Source: Pseudocercospora fijiensis CIRAD86
Lineage: Eukaryota; Ascomycota; Dothideomycetes; Mycosphaerellales; Mycosphaerellaceae
Direction of reading: 5' to 3'
Length of the DNA: 64,000 nucleotides
Assembly (NCBI RefSeq): GCF_000340215.1
Contig: NW_006921536.1
Location: forward strand, 4,504,388 to 4,568,387
A program made the position numbers and the translations under genes. Shown here piece by piece: positions 35,451-47,601 of this stretch (position 1 is the stretch's first letter; every line of letters starts with the position of its first letter). The notes under the pieces were generated by a model that worked only from the letters and a program-made list of their open reading frames with translations, did no database searches and was not told the DNA's origin.

Positions 35451-35889
35451 TCAGTAGCGCCTATATTCAATATTCTGAATATAGCAACGGCCTGTATTCA
35501 GGTGAATATTCAATATTCAGTCTTCCGCGGAGGTTAATTTGTATATAATTAGCAAAAGGAAGGTAAATAGCAAAAAAATAGCAGTAGAACAGTAAAAGAA
35601 AAGGGCAATATAAGGAATTAAACCTCAGTCTTCAACTATAGCTAGTTAACGTGCTGTCTACTATACTATATTACTAAAGATTGTCGCCTTCTACCTTATT
35701 ACAAGGGTAGTGTCTATTAATCTATTATATATATACTTTTACTATAGATACTAAGATAATAATACTATCGGTATTACTATAAGGCGCCTACTATATAGTA
35801 CTACGTGTCGGTTAAGTCTTCCGGCTTATCGTCGTCTACTAAACTAGATAGTAGCTCTATAATGCTAGCCTTCTGCTACTACTTAGAAG

Positions 35890-38270
35890 GCTTAAGTACT
35901 CGCACTGTCTTACTAAGTTACTATCGAGTTAGCTTCGGTCCTATATAATCGTACGCCTTACGAAGCTAAAGGTGCGCTTACTCTTAGCGGATATAGCAAA
36001 CGCGGATAATACGTTAATTGCTAGTCGAGAGAGTAAAGGCTAGGCTTACCGCTATACTAGCAATAGCTACTAGTCTAGTAGACTTAACTGTCTATTGTTC
36101 TCGATAGGCAGTAGACTAGCGGCGGTATATATAAAGCTATTAAACTCGTTAGTTATAGTATTAATAACGTTAGCTTCTTATTACTACGACTCGAAGCTAG
36201 TAAGCTCTATAACTGCGGTTAGCGCTTATTACTAAGCTAACGAGTAGTTAAACTTGTCCTTATATTCTTACTATAGCGACCTCGCTCGTTCGAGTGCTAG
36301 CTATAACTAGTCCGCCTTCTTATTACTAGTCTAGCGCTTCTTAAGCTAGGTAAGTCGCTTTAAAGGGTATAGCAATAGTGCTATAACGTAGGCTCTAGAC
36401 TCGTTAATAAGTCGATAGTATTTGTTAAATAGGAGCTAAGAGATAAGGATTAACTTTGTAATAGCCGGCCTATATTAATAGTGCTAAAGCGACTTCTCGT
36501 AATAGTTAATAAGGTATTCTATAGCTTCTTAGAAGCTGTCTAGTATACAGCGATAGCCCTATAACCGTATAGTAACCTCCTTAAAGGGATAAAGGAAGTT
36601 ACGCGTATATTTAATAACTGTCTAGTCTAAGTCGGAAAGCGCTATATCTTATAGTAAAGGCTCTCGCTCGAATAGCAATTATAGTGTTAGCTTTGCCGTA
36701 ATAGCTTCTTCTATAAGTAATAGCTAACTATTCTAGCGAGTCTTACTAGGCGTCTTTAGTACGGCGGTAGTAACGGCGGACCTAGCGAGGAATTTAAATA
36801 TAGCCTATAGAACGTCGTCTTATAGACGGAGTAAAAGGTTATATAGCTTCTAAAGGGCTTCTTATTTAGCAAACGAGGCAACGTTAATATCTAGCTAAGC
36901 GGAGATAGATATCGTATCGGTAGTGCCTTCGGCGGTATTGTAAGCGGCTGTTTGCTGTTTAATAAAGGCACGCTCGTTGTTCTTCGCCTTCTTAAATGCT
37001 ATCTTAGCGGACTCTATAGACTCTAAGAATATAAAGGCTTATATTGCGAGGTTAATAATATATCTAATATAGCGAAGCCTCCGCGACTTCTTAGTCTAGC
37101 CGATAACGCCTTAAGAGTAAAGGAAGCGCTTAATCTTACGCATTAAGGTATCGTTAGAGGTAACGTTATCGCTTATAATCTAGCTAATATTATTAACAAT
37201 ATTGTACTGCTTAAAGACGTTAATAAGCAGTTATACGAGCTTAGTACTAGTATAGCGTATAACGATAACCGGTAGGTCGAGAAGTACTTATTATAATCGG
37301 CTATTCTTATCGACAAACTAGCAGTTAATAGCTTAGAAGTACTTATAGCTATACTGCGACTTCTACGTATCTATATAGAAGTAAATCGAGCTAATAGTAG
37401 TAGCTATTATCTCTATTACTTAATCGCGTATATTATAGAAGTTGCGGAAGACTCGAGACTATAGAGCGGACTTAGCGTATAGAAGGACGTAAGAAGCCTC
37501 GGGGTTAATAGCTAGTATTATCCTATAGAAGGCGGTAGAAACTAAGGCGTTAAAGGCGATATAGTACTTAGAGGAGAAGGCGGCGAGTGCGTTACGATAT
37601 TGCTATATTCTAGTAGCGTTATATAGGATATTACGAGCCCTCGTCTCTTCTATTAATACCTTCCGTAAAGCCTAAGAAGCTATTACTGCCCGAATATCGC
37701 CTTAATAGCGGTTCTTGTCCTTATCCTTATCCTTATACTTACTAATAGGCAGAGTGTATCTACGCTATAGGTAATAGTCGCAATTGCTTATAATACCGTA
37801 CTATTATCCTAAATCTAGCTCGCCTATAACCTTATAGCATAGCTTAAACTTGCAGTACTAAATTATATGTCTATAGTCGTCTATTTGTAGGTCTTCCTAT
37901 TCGTACGGCCTTCTTAGGTATTGTACTACCTCCGGATCTAGCTCTTTCTACTTCTTTCTCTTTATACTAAGCGCCGGTAGGGGTATAAGAACTCGTAGTA
38001 TAGATACTGTTAATTGTTGCATAGATTAAGTCGATTACGAGTTAGTAGATAGTATAGCGATTAGGGTCGGATTTAGTACTTCGCCGAGGTCGCTATCGCT
38101 TTTATCGCTAGCGCTATTGCTATACTTCCGCTTTCGAGGCTCGTTGTTTTCCCGTTGCGATGCTTAGCTATTTAGCAAATTTTCCTACGCTTTCTATATT
38201 AATTTATAGGTAGTACGGAGGTTAACTATAGCGGAGTTTATCGTCGAGGTATAATTATTAGTATAGATTT
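35890..38270 (-). pseudogene. hAT transposase, inactivated by RIP
   Basis: The N-terminal part has a Cys-rich segment (CKFKLC near 37,850) where BED-type fingers usually sit. The catalytic core near 37,400-37,150 reads IYFYIDT followed after RIP stops by FVDKN...LLDLPVIVIRHT-like sequence and SDNVTSNDT, matching the SFDxW and DNAxxND blocks of hAT transposases. Near 36,050-35,900 comes the C-terminal dimerisation domain: LAINVLSAFAISAKSKRTFS followed by RRTII and RSQLDSNLVRQ. These blocks together are specific to hAT. In-frame TAG/TAA are frequent. Confidence 0.88.
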
Positions 38271-38879
38271 AAAGAATTTGAGTTTACTAAAGCTATGCGG
38301 CCGGAAAGGCCCGTTAGCGGACCGCTCTCGGTTATACTTTCTAGATACGATAATTAGGCTACGTTAAGCCTTATATAACGCAATAGGACCCTAAACAAGC
38401 AGCAATAGTATATACAGTACTACGGAAGCAACGAATACCTTCTATAATCTATCTTCTTCCTTTATAATAATACTACTAATATACTCCTTCTTTACCGCTA
38501 TTGCTACTAAGGCATTACGAGCGCGCTACGTAGCGAGCTCTTCCTTAAACTTATAATCCTCGCCGCTACGTAGTATATATAGGTTATAACTATACAGATC
38601 CGTATACCTAAAGTGCCTCGCCCTCTCTTCTACCCTTCGAATCCGATTACAATATACCTCGTACCGATAGTCTACTAGATATACTAGTATATAGTTACCC
38701 TCCTTTCGAATATACTTCTCGAAAGCGCTCGCCTTCTTCGCGTAGATATCGAGCTTAGCGTTCTTTACGATTAGTCGGTGCTTAATAGCCTAGTATTCTT
38801 TGCTAAGGTCTCGATAAGCCTTGCTAAGGCCTTTAATAGCCTTCTTAGAAGCCCTTATCTTAGCGGACTAGTCTTCGAG

Positions 38880-39075
38880 TGTTAGGGCTAAAGAGGCTAT
38901 ACGTAATTGGTATATAACTAGGCTAAGTGAAGCTAGGGTCTTAGTGCCTTAGGCAGGGCTTAGCGCTTAGCAATAGGCCAACTTGCCTGCCTTCCTCCCT
39001 CTCCTCTTAGATCTCTATCGAATACTACCTATACCTACTACTACCCTATCTACCTGCTAATATACCCTTGTTATA
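38880..39075 (+). repeat. 5' LTR of element D
   Basis: Starts TGTTAGGGCTAAAG and ends CCCTTGTTATA (RIP form of TTACA). It is followed by TAGTATTCGATCC; TAG could be a RIP form of the TGG that opens a tRNA primer site. Confidence 0.95.
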
Positions 39076-39169
39076 TAGTATTCGATCCACCCTTTAAGGG
39101 TAGCAGCTAGATAGTCTCTATTTCAAGCTTTTAGCGGTATAGCTACGAATAAGACTAATCTAACTATAT

Positions 39170-40730
39170 TGCGCCCGAAGAACGGGACCTATACGTACTA
39201 TTCTATCGAAACAACCGTACTAATTATCAAGTAAGGCCTTCTATACGGCCTATTATACTAAGTTAATCGTACTAGACTAATATCTACTAATTCCGCTATA
39301 TCCGCATCTTAGGGGCTAATAATACATTATTAGTGTTACCCCCTACTATAATAATAGCCGGTTTATTACGAAATAACAACTATGCTGCCGCTAGTAGCGC
39401 TAGTAACGACAATGCTAGTGGCACAGTGCCTACTGAAGTGCCTACTAAAGTGCCTACTAGAGCACCTGCTAAAGTGCTACCTACTAAAGAGCCTGCTGCT
39501 AGGCCTGCCGAAGAACCTGTAATTCTAGGTGACGACCTAGAGTTGCCTATTAACGACATTCTTAACAATATTGTTAATCGACGATATAGCTAACTAGCCT
39601 TTAGCCCTCAACTATTAGGGAGACTTTAAGAAGCTACTTAAAACAGGCTTACTGCCCTACGTTAAGAACAATAGCTAAAGGATAACCTCCTCGAGCTTCG
39701 CCGCCTTTAGGAAGACCCTACTACTGCTAAACTAATAGTAGGGCCTTCTTTACTACCCGTTTCAGTCTAAAAGAAGGATGCTAAACTTAAGGACTGTACT
39801 GTATTTAATAGCTCTAGTCGGAAGCAATACAATAATCACATTCGTAACTGCGAGCTTAACTAGCGTAATGTACTAAGAGCGCTGCTAGATAACTACTTAT
39901 TAGTCGTCTACGCTATGCAATATATTAATAGCGACCTAAAACGCACCTAGGATAACCACTTTAACTCCCTTACTAATTAGACCGCTATTTAGTAGCAAAC
40001 CTATAAGACTATTATACTAGACACCCTTAGAAACCCTATACTAAGGCAATAACATGCTTAGGACCTATACCTTCGAGCTAAATAAAAGACTAATCAATCG
40101 GCTCGTTTATTCGAGGCCTATTTAAAGACCCTCGAGGATAACCTTCCGACTAAGACTAATTCTATATAGATCTCGGAAATACGCCTAAAACTTAGATAGG
40201 AACTTATCCTCGAATTGGACCGTCGCCGTATGTTCGAACAAGCTAACCTAATATGTATTTAATTTATAGTCGAAGTAGAAACAGCCGAACGAGCTGTCTA
40301 GCTCTAATAACGACTAGAATCGAGGATCCGGCTAGTTAGTACTAACCGCGGCAATCGTAGTAGCCGCGGAGGAAATTAAGGTTCCTACTATAATAACAAT
40401 GCTAATAATAGGAATAGTAATAATAACCGTAGAAGAGGCCGTAGCCGCCGGCTATATAGAGGAGGCCGCGATAGGGGCCGTAGAAGGGGCTCGTATCCCT
40501 ACAATGCTAACCGCTCGACTAATAATAGTAGTAATAATAGCTACGGTAACAATCTCCCGACCGGATTGAAGTGCTTCAATTGTAATAGCACTAGCTATCT
40601 ACTAGGCTAATGCGACAAACCTAAGGACTAGGCCCGAATTGACCGTACTTCCGCTAAGTATAGGAAACACCTTTTAGCCGCTAATGCTACCCTAGTCGGC
40701 TCTTTTAATTAGTCGAAAAAAGAGTAAGCG
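39170..40730 (+). pseudogene. Gag of element D with zinc knuckle
   Basis: The N-terminal part contains a run of short Pro/Thr repeats of the type VPTK (39,418-39,500) encoded by a 12-bp-like repeat. Capsid-like helical sequence follows to about 40,260, then an Arg/Gly/Asn-rich basic region (40,340-40,560). A zinc knuckle lies at 40,572-40,618: CFNC, four residues later Tyr in place of His, then Cys (CAC to TAC is a RIP change). Several TAG/TAA interrupt the frame. Confidence 0.82.
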
Positions 40731-40779
40731 CCGCACTAACTGTTAGCCTTATACGGCGTAAGACTATCGACATTGTACT

Positions 40780-43700
40780 AGCTATAATACGCTCCTACCT
40801 TATATAGGATACGAAGGGCACTACCTATTAAACTAAGGTTATACTAGATCTAGGAAATTCAGTTAGTGCCCTTATTAGCTATCGCCTAGCTAAGCAATTA
40901 GACCTTCGACAACTGCCGAAGACTAACCTGCTAACCCTTGCTTAGTTTAATAACGCTCGGTACTTAACCTATAGAGCCTACTATATTCCTATAGCTCTAA
41001 GGGACGACCTCGGAAATGAACGCCTACTAGACTTTACTGCCTACGTAGTAGATATAGACAACCTATATAGGGGAGCTACTATTGTTATTAGCAACCCTGT
41101 TCTTAAGTACTACGCTGTAGCTATAGACCTAGGCCTCTAGAAGTAGCGATTTGGAATCGCTAGGAAAGAGGACATTAAATACATTAATGTTAGCGAGTGT
41201 CCTAATGATATTAGGGTCCTGTTTATTAGCAACCTAACCCCCGCCTTAGCTGATCTAACTACCGACCTGCTCGGTAGTAATAACGATAAACTAGTGCCCC
41301 CTAATAGCATAGATCCTAAACAACTCGAGCGTATACTAGAACCTATTCGAGAGACCTATATTAATGTGTTTAAATATCACTTGGCATCGACATTGCCTAT
41401 ATTTAAAGAGACGGATTATAAGATTAATATTATAGAGGGTAAAGAGGTTCCTTTTGGCCCCCTCTACAACCTTAGTAAGCGAGAGCTTACTATGTTGCGT
41501 AAGTACCTAGAGGAAAACCTAGCTAATAGCCGCATTCGGTATAGTAACAGCCCTGCTAGTGCACTAATCCTATTTGTTCTAAAGAAGGATAGTGGCCTAC
41601 GGTTATACGTTAATTACCGTAGACTTAATGCTGTTACTATTAAAGACTGCTGTCCACTTCCGCTTATTAATAAGACCCTCGATCGCCTTTCTAGTGCCTA
41701 CTACTATACTATATTAGACATTAAGGACGCCTATTACCGTATCTGTATTCGTAAGGGCGATAAATAGAAGACAGCCTTCTATACTCGCTATAGCTATTTC
41801 GAATACTTAGTTATGCTATTTGGCCTAGCTAATGCCCCTATAACATTCTAGTCCTATATTAATCGAGCCCTATTAGGCCTATTAGACTATCTCTGTATAG
41901 TTTACCTAGATAACATCCTAGTTTATACACATTTACCTAATATTGCAGAACACTAGGCCGTAGTACGCAAGGTCCTCGACCGCCTACGAGCCTATAGACT
42001 ATATTACAAACCTTCTAAATGTACCTTTGCTACTAAAGAGGTGTTATTCCTTAGCTTCCTCGTGTTAACTAAGGGTATTAAGGCTAATCCTAATCGGATT
42101 AAAACCATTACTAAATAGCCTGTTCCTACTTCGATTAAGGAACTATAGTCGTTCCTCGGCTTCGCTAATTTCTATCGTCGCTTTATTAAGGGCTATTTAC
42201 GGCATGTAATGCCCCTAACTAAGCTTACTAAAACCAAGGCTAACCCGTCTAGAGAGTTCAAATAGACTAATAAGACGCAAGCCGCTTTTAACGGTCTAAA
42301 GCAACGCTTTACTAAAGTGCCCCTATTGTACTATTTTGTACTAAGCAAGTAGATCCGTATTAAGACTAACGCTTCACAGTTCGCTATATCGGCTATTATA
42401 TTACAGCAATCAGATAAGGACTATTACTAGTACCTAATTGCCTTCTTTTTACGAAAGATAATCGATATAGAGCGTCGCTACGAGACCTACGAGTAAGAGC
42501 TCCTAGCTATTGTCGAGGCCTTTAAACATTAGAGGCACTATCTCGATAGTGTATAGCACACTATTTAGGTCTATATAGACTATAACAACCTCCGTAGCAT
42601 TACTAAGGTTACTAGGGTTATAGGTCGATAGGCTAGATAGGCCGTCTACCTCGCCGGGTTTGATTTTAATATATTATATCGGCTAGGCGTAAGCAACCCT
42701 GCTAATAGCCTATCGAGGCGACCTAATTACGATAGCGAGACTTAGTATATTAATTTATTGTTTCTAACCCTATAGTATAAGATTGCTATAGCCCGTATTA
42801 TTAATAAGCAAGCGTAGGATAAGCGGACTTCCGGACCCCGCGGCGGCAACAAATACTATAGCAGAGTTGTCGTTCTTCTAGTGCACGTTAAGAAGGACGT
42901 AGATCGCTCGAGCTATAATAACTTGATTAAAGATATTACTATCTATAGCGACAGCACTATAGAAGAGGTTATAGTAGTTCCGGCTGCTAGTGCTATTAGA
43001 TGTATATAATGCGTACCTCGTTCGATAGCACGGGTGCTATTAAATAACCTTATAAATAGGGATAGTTAATCGTTTATAGATAAGCTATTGCGTACTTAGT
43101 AGAGGGACGCCTTTGCTGTCGAGCGCATTAATAAGCTTATAAGTAGGCGAACGACTCGATCTAGTAAGAGTAATTAGTCGATCGACGACAAAGGTTATTT
43201 AAAGTTCAAGGGCAGATACTATGTCCCCGCTAAATAATCGATCAGATAAGAGCTTTTAAAGAGGCACTATAATAGTAAGCTCGCTAGTTACTATAGTATA
43301 GAGAGGTCGTACGAGCTACTATCGCGTATATACTACTAGCTAAATAGTAAACGGCATATAAAGGAGTATATGCAGACCTATATAGTATACTAGCGAGTTA
43401 AAGCACTAAAGCACTTACTATTTAGCGAGTTGTCTTTACTTCCTATTCCTAGGAAGCTATTTGCTAAGCTTATAATAGACTTTATTATAGGCCTTCCTCC
43501 TACTAAGCGTAGGGGCAGCAAGGATGTGTATAATGCTATCCTTGTTATAGTAGATCGATTTACTAAAGGCGCTCGATACATCCCGGCGCGCAAGGATTGG
43601 ACTGCTATTAATATAGCAGAGGCGCTATAGACTAATATCTTCTGTACCTATTAGGGAACCCCTAAGGGGATCGTATCCGATCGTGGATCGACACTAACGT

Positions 43701-44610
43701 CTTACTATTAGAGCGAGATTTGCTTATAGCTAAGACTAAAGCATCGGCTATTAATAGCCTTCTATCTACAGACTAACGGTCAAATAGAGAGGTAGAATGC
43801 TACCCTGTAGCAGTACCTGCGCAGTTATATTAACGAGAACCCTAACGACTAGGTTAACCTCCTATAACTAGCTGAATTCGTGTACAATAATAGTGTCTAC
43901 TTATCGACTAAGGTATTACTATATATAGCTATAATAGGCTAGAACGCTGCTATACTATAAGACCTACTATCGCTCGAGGCCGAGCGTAAGGAAAGGGAAG
44001 CGCGTTAAGTACCGGAAACACTAGCGGCAATAGAACGTGTCTAGAAGATACGAGAAATCTATACTAAGATAGCTAAGAAGCTAATAAGGGCTTAAGAGTA
44101 CTAAAAGGCCTACTACGATAAGCGCTATATACTAATAACCTTCAAACAAGGCGATATAGTTATGCTAAGTACTAAGAACCTCCGTATCCGCAAGCACCTA
44201 TTACCTAATAGTAAAACAAGGCCTAAGCTCGCACTAAGATATATTGGCCTATTCCGTATTCGAGAAGTTAAGGGCTCTTCCGTATAGGCCTACTAGTTAT
44301 AGCTTCTACCCTATTACACTATCTATAACACCTTCTATATATCCCTCCTTAAACTATACTACTAGCGTAAAGGCGATAAAGCGCCTACTAAGTTAGAAGA
44401 AGTCTTAGCTAATAGTAAAGAGCTGTAGTCTATAGAACGTATCCTAAAGTACCGGACTAGGTAAGGCAAGAAGGAGTATCTACTAAGATAGCAGGGCTAT
44501 TTACTAGAATAGGACTTATAGGAAGCTGAAGATTCCTTTGAGGATATAACCGAGTTGTTAGATAAGTATTGGACTAGCGCGAAGAATAAGAAGAAGGCTA
44601 AGGGCCTATA
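40780..44610 (+). pseudogene. Pol of element D (protease, RT, RNase H, integrase, chromodomain)
   Basis: A protease-like DLGNSVSALIS lies near 40,850. The RT has 157 uninterrupted codons at 41,294-41,767 including VLKKDSGLRLYVNYRRLNAV, and YLDNILVY at about 41,900-41,925, where the second catalytic Asp has become Asn. Integrase includes LIIDFIIGLPPTKRRGSKD (about 43,460), SDRGS (43,678) and LQTNGQIER (43,770). A chromodomain-like segment at about 44,425-44,580 contains SIERILKYRTR and, after RIP stops at expected Trp positions, SFEDITELLDKYW. Not functional as it stands. Confidence 0.9.
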
Positions 44611-45741
44611 ATGTCGCCTAGGATTAATGCTATCCCTAGGGTGCTATTAGCTAACTAATTAGAGACAAGCAATTGTTAGTAACAAAGGACAATAAGACTA
44701 CGCTAGGCGCGCTACGACGCGTTAATTAACTAATTGTATACTCTTTTAAGGACTCTACCTCTTTACTAACGCGCCCTATAGGTCCCCTTCTTATTCCTTT
44801 ATTCTATCGAGGCCTCGAGGCCTAGGCGATCGGCGAGGGCGGCGTCGCGCTTGTAATAGCGCGGCCGGCGCGGCTATATTAGTAACAGTATTGCCGAGTT
44901 ATTATTAGTTAAAGAAGGAAATTAGAAGAAGGTAAAGTTGGCGCTAAGACGACTAGCGCTGCTATTATTAATATTACTTACTATTGTCGCTGCGCCTATA
45001 GACATAACCTTACCTATACTACGAGCCTAAGGTACCTTTAATTAAAACTTTGATTAAAAGCTTTGAGCCTATTAAAGGTTTAATCAAAACTTTAAGGCTA
45101 AGTTAAAACTTTAACTAAGTCAAAAGATCGAGCAACTAATAGACTAACTAAGGGCAAAAACTGTAGAGCTAAGCTAGCCGGGGTCGATCTTATAGATAAT
45201 AGGTTACTCCTCGATCTTTCTAACCCTTTAAGCGAGGCGAACCTTAACTACTGCACTTATAATAGCCTTTACCTATAGAAACTAGACGAGCTGTGTTTTT
45301 TCTAAAAAGTAAATAATAGCCCTTATAATAATAAGAACAAACCCTCGGAAGCGGACAACCCTCGGAAGCGGATATTACTAGGTCTTTTAAGAGTAGACGC
45401 AAAGAACTCGATACGACATTACTTAGAACGGAGGCAGTGCTATAATACCTCGTACGTCTACCTATTATAGTAGGGAAGACGCGCTCGTATTGTAATTAGT
45501 CGAAGGCCTTTAATTCTTGTAGATATATATTACTTTATAGTTTATTATATATAGAGATAGCGCAGTTGGAGTTGTATATTGTATTGTTTAGAGGTAAGGT
45601 TTGACATAGTTATATAATTAGGTAGTTAAGTGTTCAATTTAGCGCGGGCTAAGTAGCTTACTAGACTTGCTAAGTTAGCGGCAATAGAGGTCGTAGAATA
45701 TAGACAGGCTACGAGGGCGCGGCCTTTAGAAGGGAAGCGTA
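44611..45741. other. 3' untranslated region of element D
   Basis: No coding frame is seen. An AAAACTTT/AAAGGTTT motif recurs in both orientations at 45,035-45,130. The stretch ends in a purine-rich tract beside the 3' LTR. Confidence 0.5.
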
Positions 45742-45937
45742 TATTAGGGCTAAAGAGGCTATACGTAATTGGTATATAACTAGGCTAAGTGAAGCTAGGG
45801 TCTTAGTGCCTTAGATAGGGCTTAGCGCTTAGTAATAGGCTAACTTGCCTGCCTTCCTCCCTCTCCTCTTAGATCTCTATCGAATACTACCTATACCTAC
45901 TACTACCCTATCTACCTACTAATATACCCTTGTTACA
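45742..45937 (+). repeat. 3' LTR of element D
   Basis: 196 bp, TATTAGGGC...CCTTGTTACA, followed by TCGAG. Differs from the 5' copy by seven transitions. Confidence 0.95.
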
Positions 45938-46385
45938 TCGAGCTACTATAGTACCTTTAACGTCTTTCTAGGGTTCTACCGAAGCCTCTTAGTAATAGGC
46001 TCTTCTTCTAGTATATAGTTACGCTTGATTTTAGGCTTAGTCTTAATAATAGGCTCGACTACTAGCGGCAGTAGTATTATTAGTAGCAGCGGCAATATTA
46101 GCAATAACGAGCCTTTAGACTCGGAGTCTAATAACTGCGTACGACTTAGTACTACTATTCTTATAACAATATCAACCTTCTTCTACCTCGATTACTTCTA
46201 CGTATTTGCCGCCTATCCTCGAAAGTGTATTATATAAAGAAAGAGCCTAAAACACTATAAATTCGAATATCTATATAGGATCTATATACGCCGATGTATT
46301 GCCTAGTAAATACTTAATATTTAGTCGTATTCAGTGGATCTATATTCAAATTCATATTCAGATTGAATACTGAATACACTGAATA

Positions 46386-46412
46386 CTGAATAATCATTAT
46401 TCAAACTCTATG
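46386..46412 (-). repeat. Right terminal inverted repeat of the hAT element
   Basis: 27 bp ending CAAACTCTATG, followed by GCGCCCAT at 46,413-46,420. It keeps the original outermost base of the inverted repeat. Confidence 0.93.
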
Positions 46413-46420
46413 GCGCCCAT

Positions 46421-47601
46421 TCGTCGACTACGTCCTGCACATAGCGTCTGGAGTCAAGCATAGCATGACTCTTAGGGCTTGCCCAAAAGATGCCCGAGGC
46501 CGTCCACGTTCTGCCAACGAACGTCAACTGTTGGCAGCCATTCGGACCATGTCTATGCGCACTTCCGAAGGCGAGATGCTGCGAGCTGCTGAGCTTTGTG
46601 TCGAATGCGTTCTGAACGTTGCTGGCAACCCGACTGGTCCCAGAAGTGTGGCAATTGCTCCACGATACCCGTAAGCATACGGTCAGCCAAATGCGCCAAG
46701 GTCAGTCAATCAAACGCAGGGAAAATGTAGATCTTGGGCAGGCGCCTGGTATACCGTCTTTCAAAGCTTCGGTGGTATCTTCTAAGCCTCCGAGCCCTAC
46801 GACTGCTGTTTTGTCTAATAGGAGAAGCAGACTTTAACCACTCGGGCAGCGGACGCTACCATTCGCTTCTTGAAAGAGGGTGTACGGTCGTCCGGAATCT
46901 GACCCGAGAAGCACGTACTGGACTGCAGATGCGAGGGATCACTCTGGAGCCTTATGATGTATTTGGCTTGATCTCAATACGCATCGCAGCTCTCTTCCTG
47001 CGATGTTCATCCACAGTCGCAATGTATGACATGACAGACGTGATTGATTTGACAATATACAGCCAACTCGAACCATGAAACTCAGCCCCCATCCTTTGTC
47101 TTTCTGTACTGTAACTTATGTACCTCACATTCCACATGGTGAACACCGCATTCCAACCATCACACGTGGCGTCGTCGGAACAACGATTACGGTACGTCGG
47201 CCTCGACGAGCCGCATGATGAGGTGTTTCCGTCCCCACATCGGAAGTGTGGGGAATCCCTGCCAAAGTGAATGAAACACCGCGAAGAATGTGTCCCGCTA
47301 AGCGTACTCGCGCATGTGATGATGCACTCCTCTTTCCCAATGGGGTGTCCTCGTGATGGCGTGCTTCCGTTGCGTGCTGCATGGAAATTGAATCTCTCTC
47401 AAGCCATGTGCTTTACAATGATGTTACCTCCCAGCAAGGGCTTTGTTGCTTGAAAGCTTGGCGGTAGCAGTTCTGCTTACACTTGAGCTTGAGCTTTCAG
47501 GTCCCGAGACTTCTCCTTTCTTTGGAACTTTATTCTACCTTTACGACCTCATCAGGCCTCGAACTGGCTGGCACCTTGATCAGTGACACAACGCGTCTAA
47601 G
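46421..47601. other. Intergenic region upstream of the MFS gene
   Basis: Normal composition, no RIP. Several frames of 60-115 codons exist on both strands but none shows a domain I recognise. A pyrimidine-rich stretch (CTTCTCCTTTCTTTGG near 47,510) precedes the MFS start and is typical of fungal core promoters. Confidence 0.5.

Larger units (their letters stand above)
38880..45937 (+). mobile_element. Element D: complete Ty3/gypsy chromovirus nested in the hAT element
   Basis: The 7,058-bp element has 196-bp LTRs (38,880-39,075 and 45,742-45,937) and TCGAG duplications at 38,875-38,879 and 45,938-45,942. Plus-strand order is gag with zinc knuckle, protease, RT, RNase H, integrase, chromodomain. 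The LTRs differ at 7 positions, all transitions, six of them in CpA/TpG context. D keeps noticeably more CpA/TpG than elements A and B, for example at 39,410-39,520 and 41,290-41,770, so it has been less heavily mutated. A purine-rich AGAAGGGAAG precedes the 3' LTR. Confidence 0.95.
38400..46110 (-). pseudogene. Second open frame of the hAT element, split by element D
   Basis: The minus-strand frame runs from about 46,080 to 45,943, and after removal of element D and one TCGAG continues without shift from 38,879 to about 38,400. The joined product is roughly 210 residues, Lys/Glu-rich and strongly helical, with segments TKPKIKRNYILEEEPITKRL, IRASKKAIKGLSKAYRDLSK and RRVEERARHFRYTDLYSYN. A gap of about 150 bp separates it from the transposase. 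I recognise no family. Coiled-coil character is inferred from composition. Frame continuity across the nested insertion is good evidence that it was a real coding region. Confidence 0.55.
35424..46412 (-). mobile_element. hAT-superfamily DNA transposon containing nested element D
   Basis: The 27-bp terminal inverted repeats are at 35,424-35,450 and 46,386-46,412. The left one begins TATAGAGTTTGAATAATGAT; the right one, read inward, begins CATAGAG and is otherwise identical, so the one mismatch is a CpA to TpA change. Subterminal GAATATTCAATATTCAG and GAATACTGAATA motifs are repeated inside both ends. Without element D and one duplicated pentamer the transposon is 3,926 bp. It carries a minus-strand transposase and a second frame. 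It is RIP-mutated and cannot be autonomous. Confidence 0.95.

Noticed and set aside
39380..39568. Minus-strand frame rich in Gly/Ala/Leu
   Set aside because: Shadow of the VPTK-type repeats at the start of Gag in element D.
35424..46412. Mutator-like element with 9-bp duplication
   Set aside because: GCGCCCATT can be read as 9 bp, but using 8 bp makes the inverted repeats symmetrical with one RIP change, and the transposase has the hAT core and C-terminal dimerisation blocks.
46465..47078. Short frames upstream of the MFS gene
   Set aside because: No recognisable domain, mixed frames on both strands and no gene-like composition; treated as intergenic.
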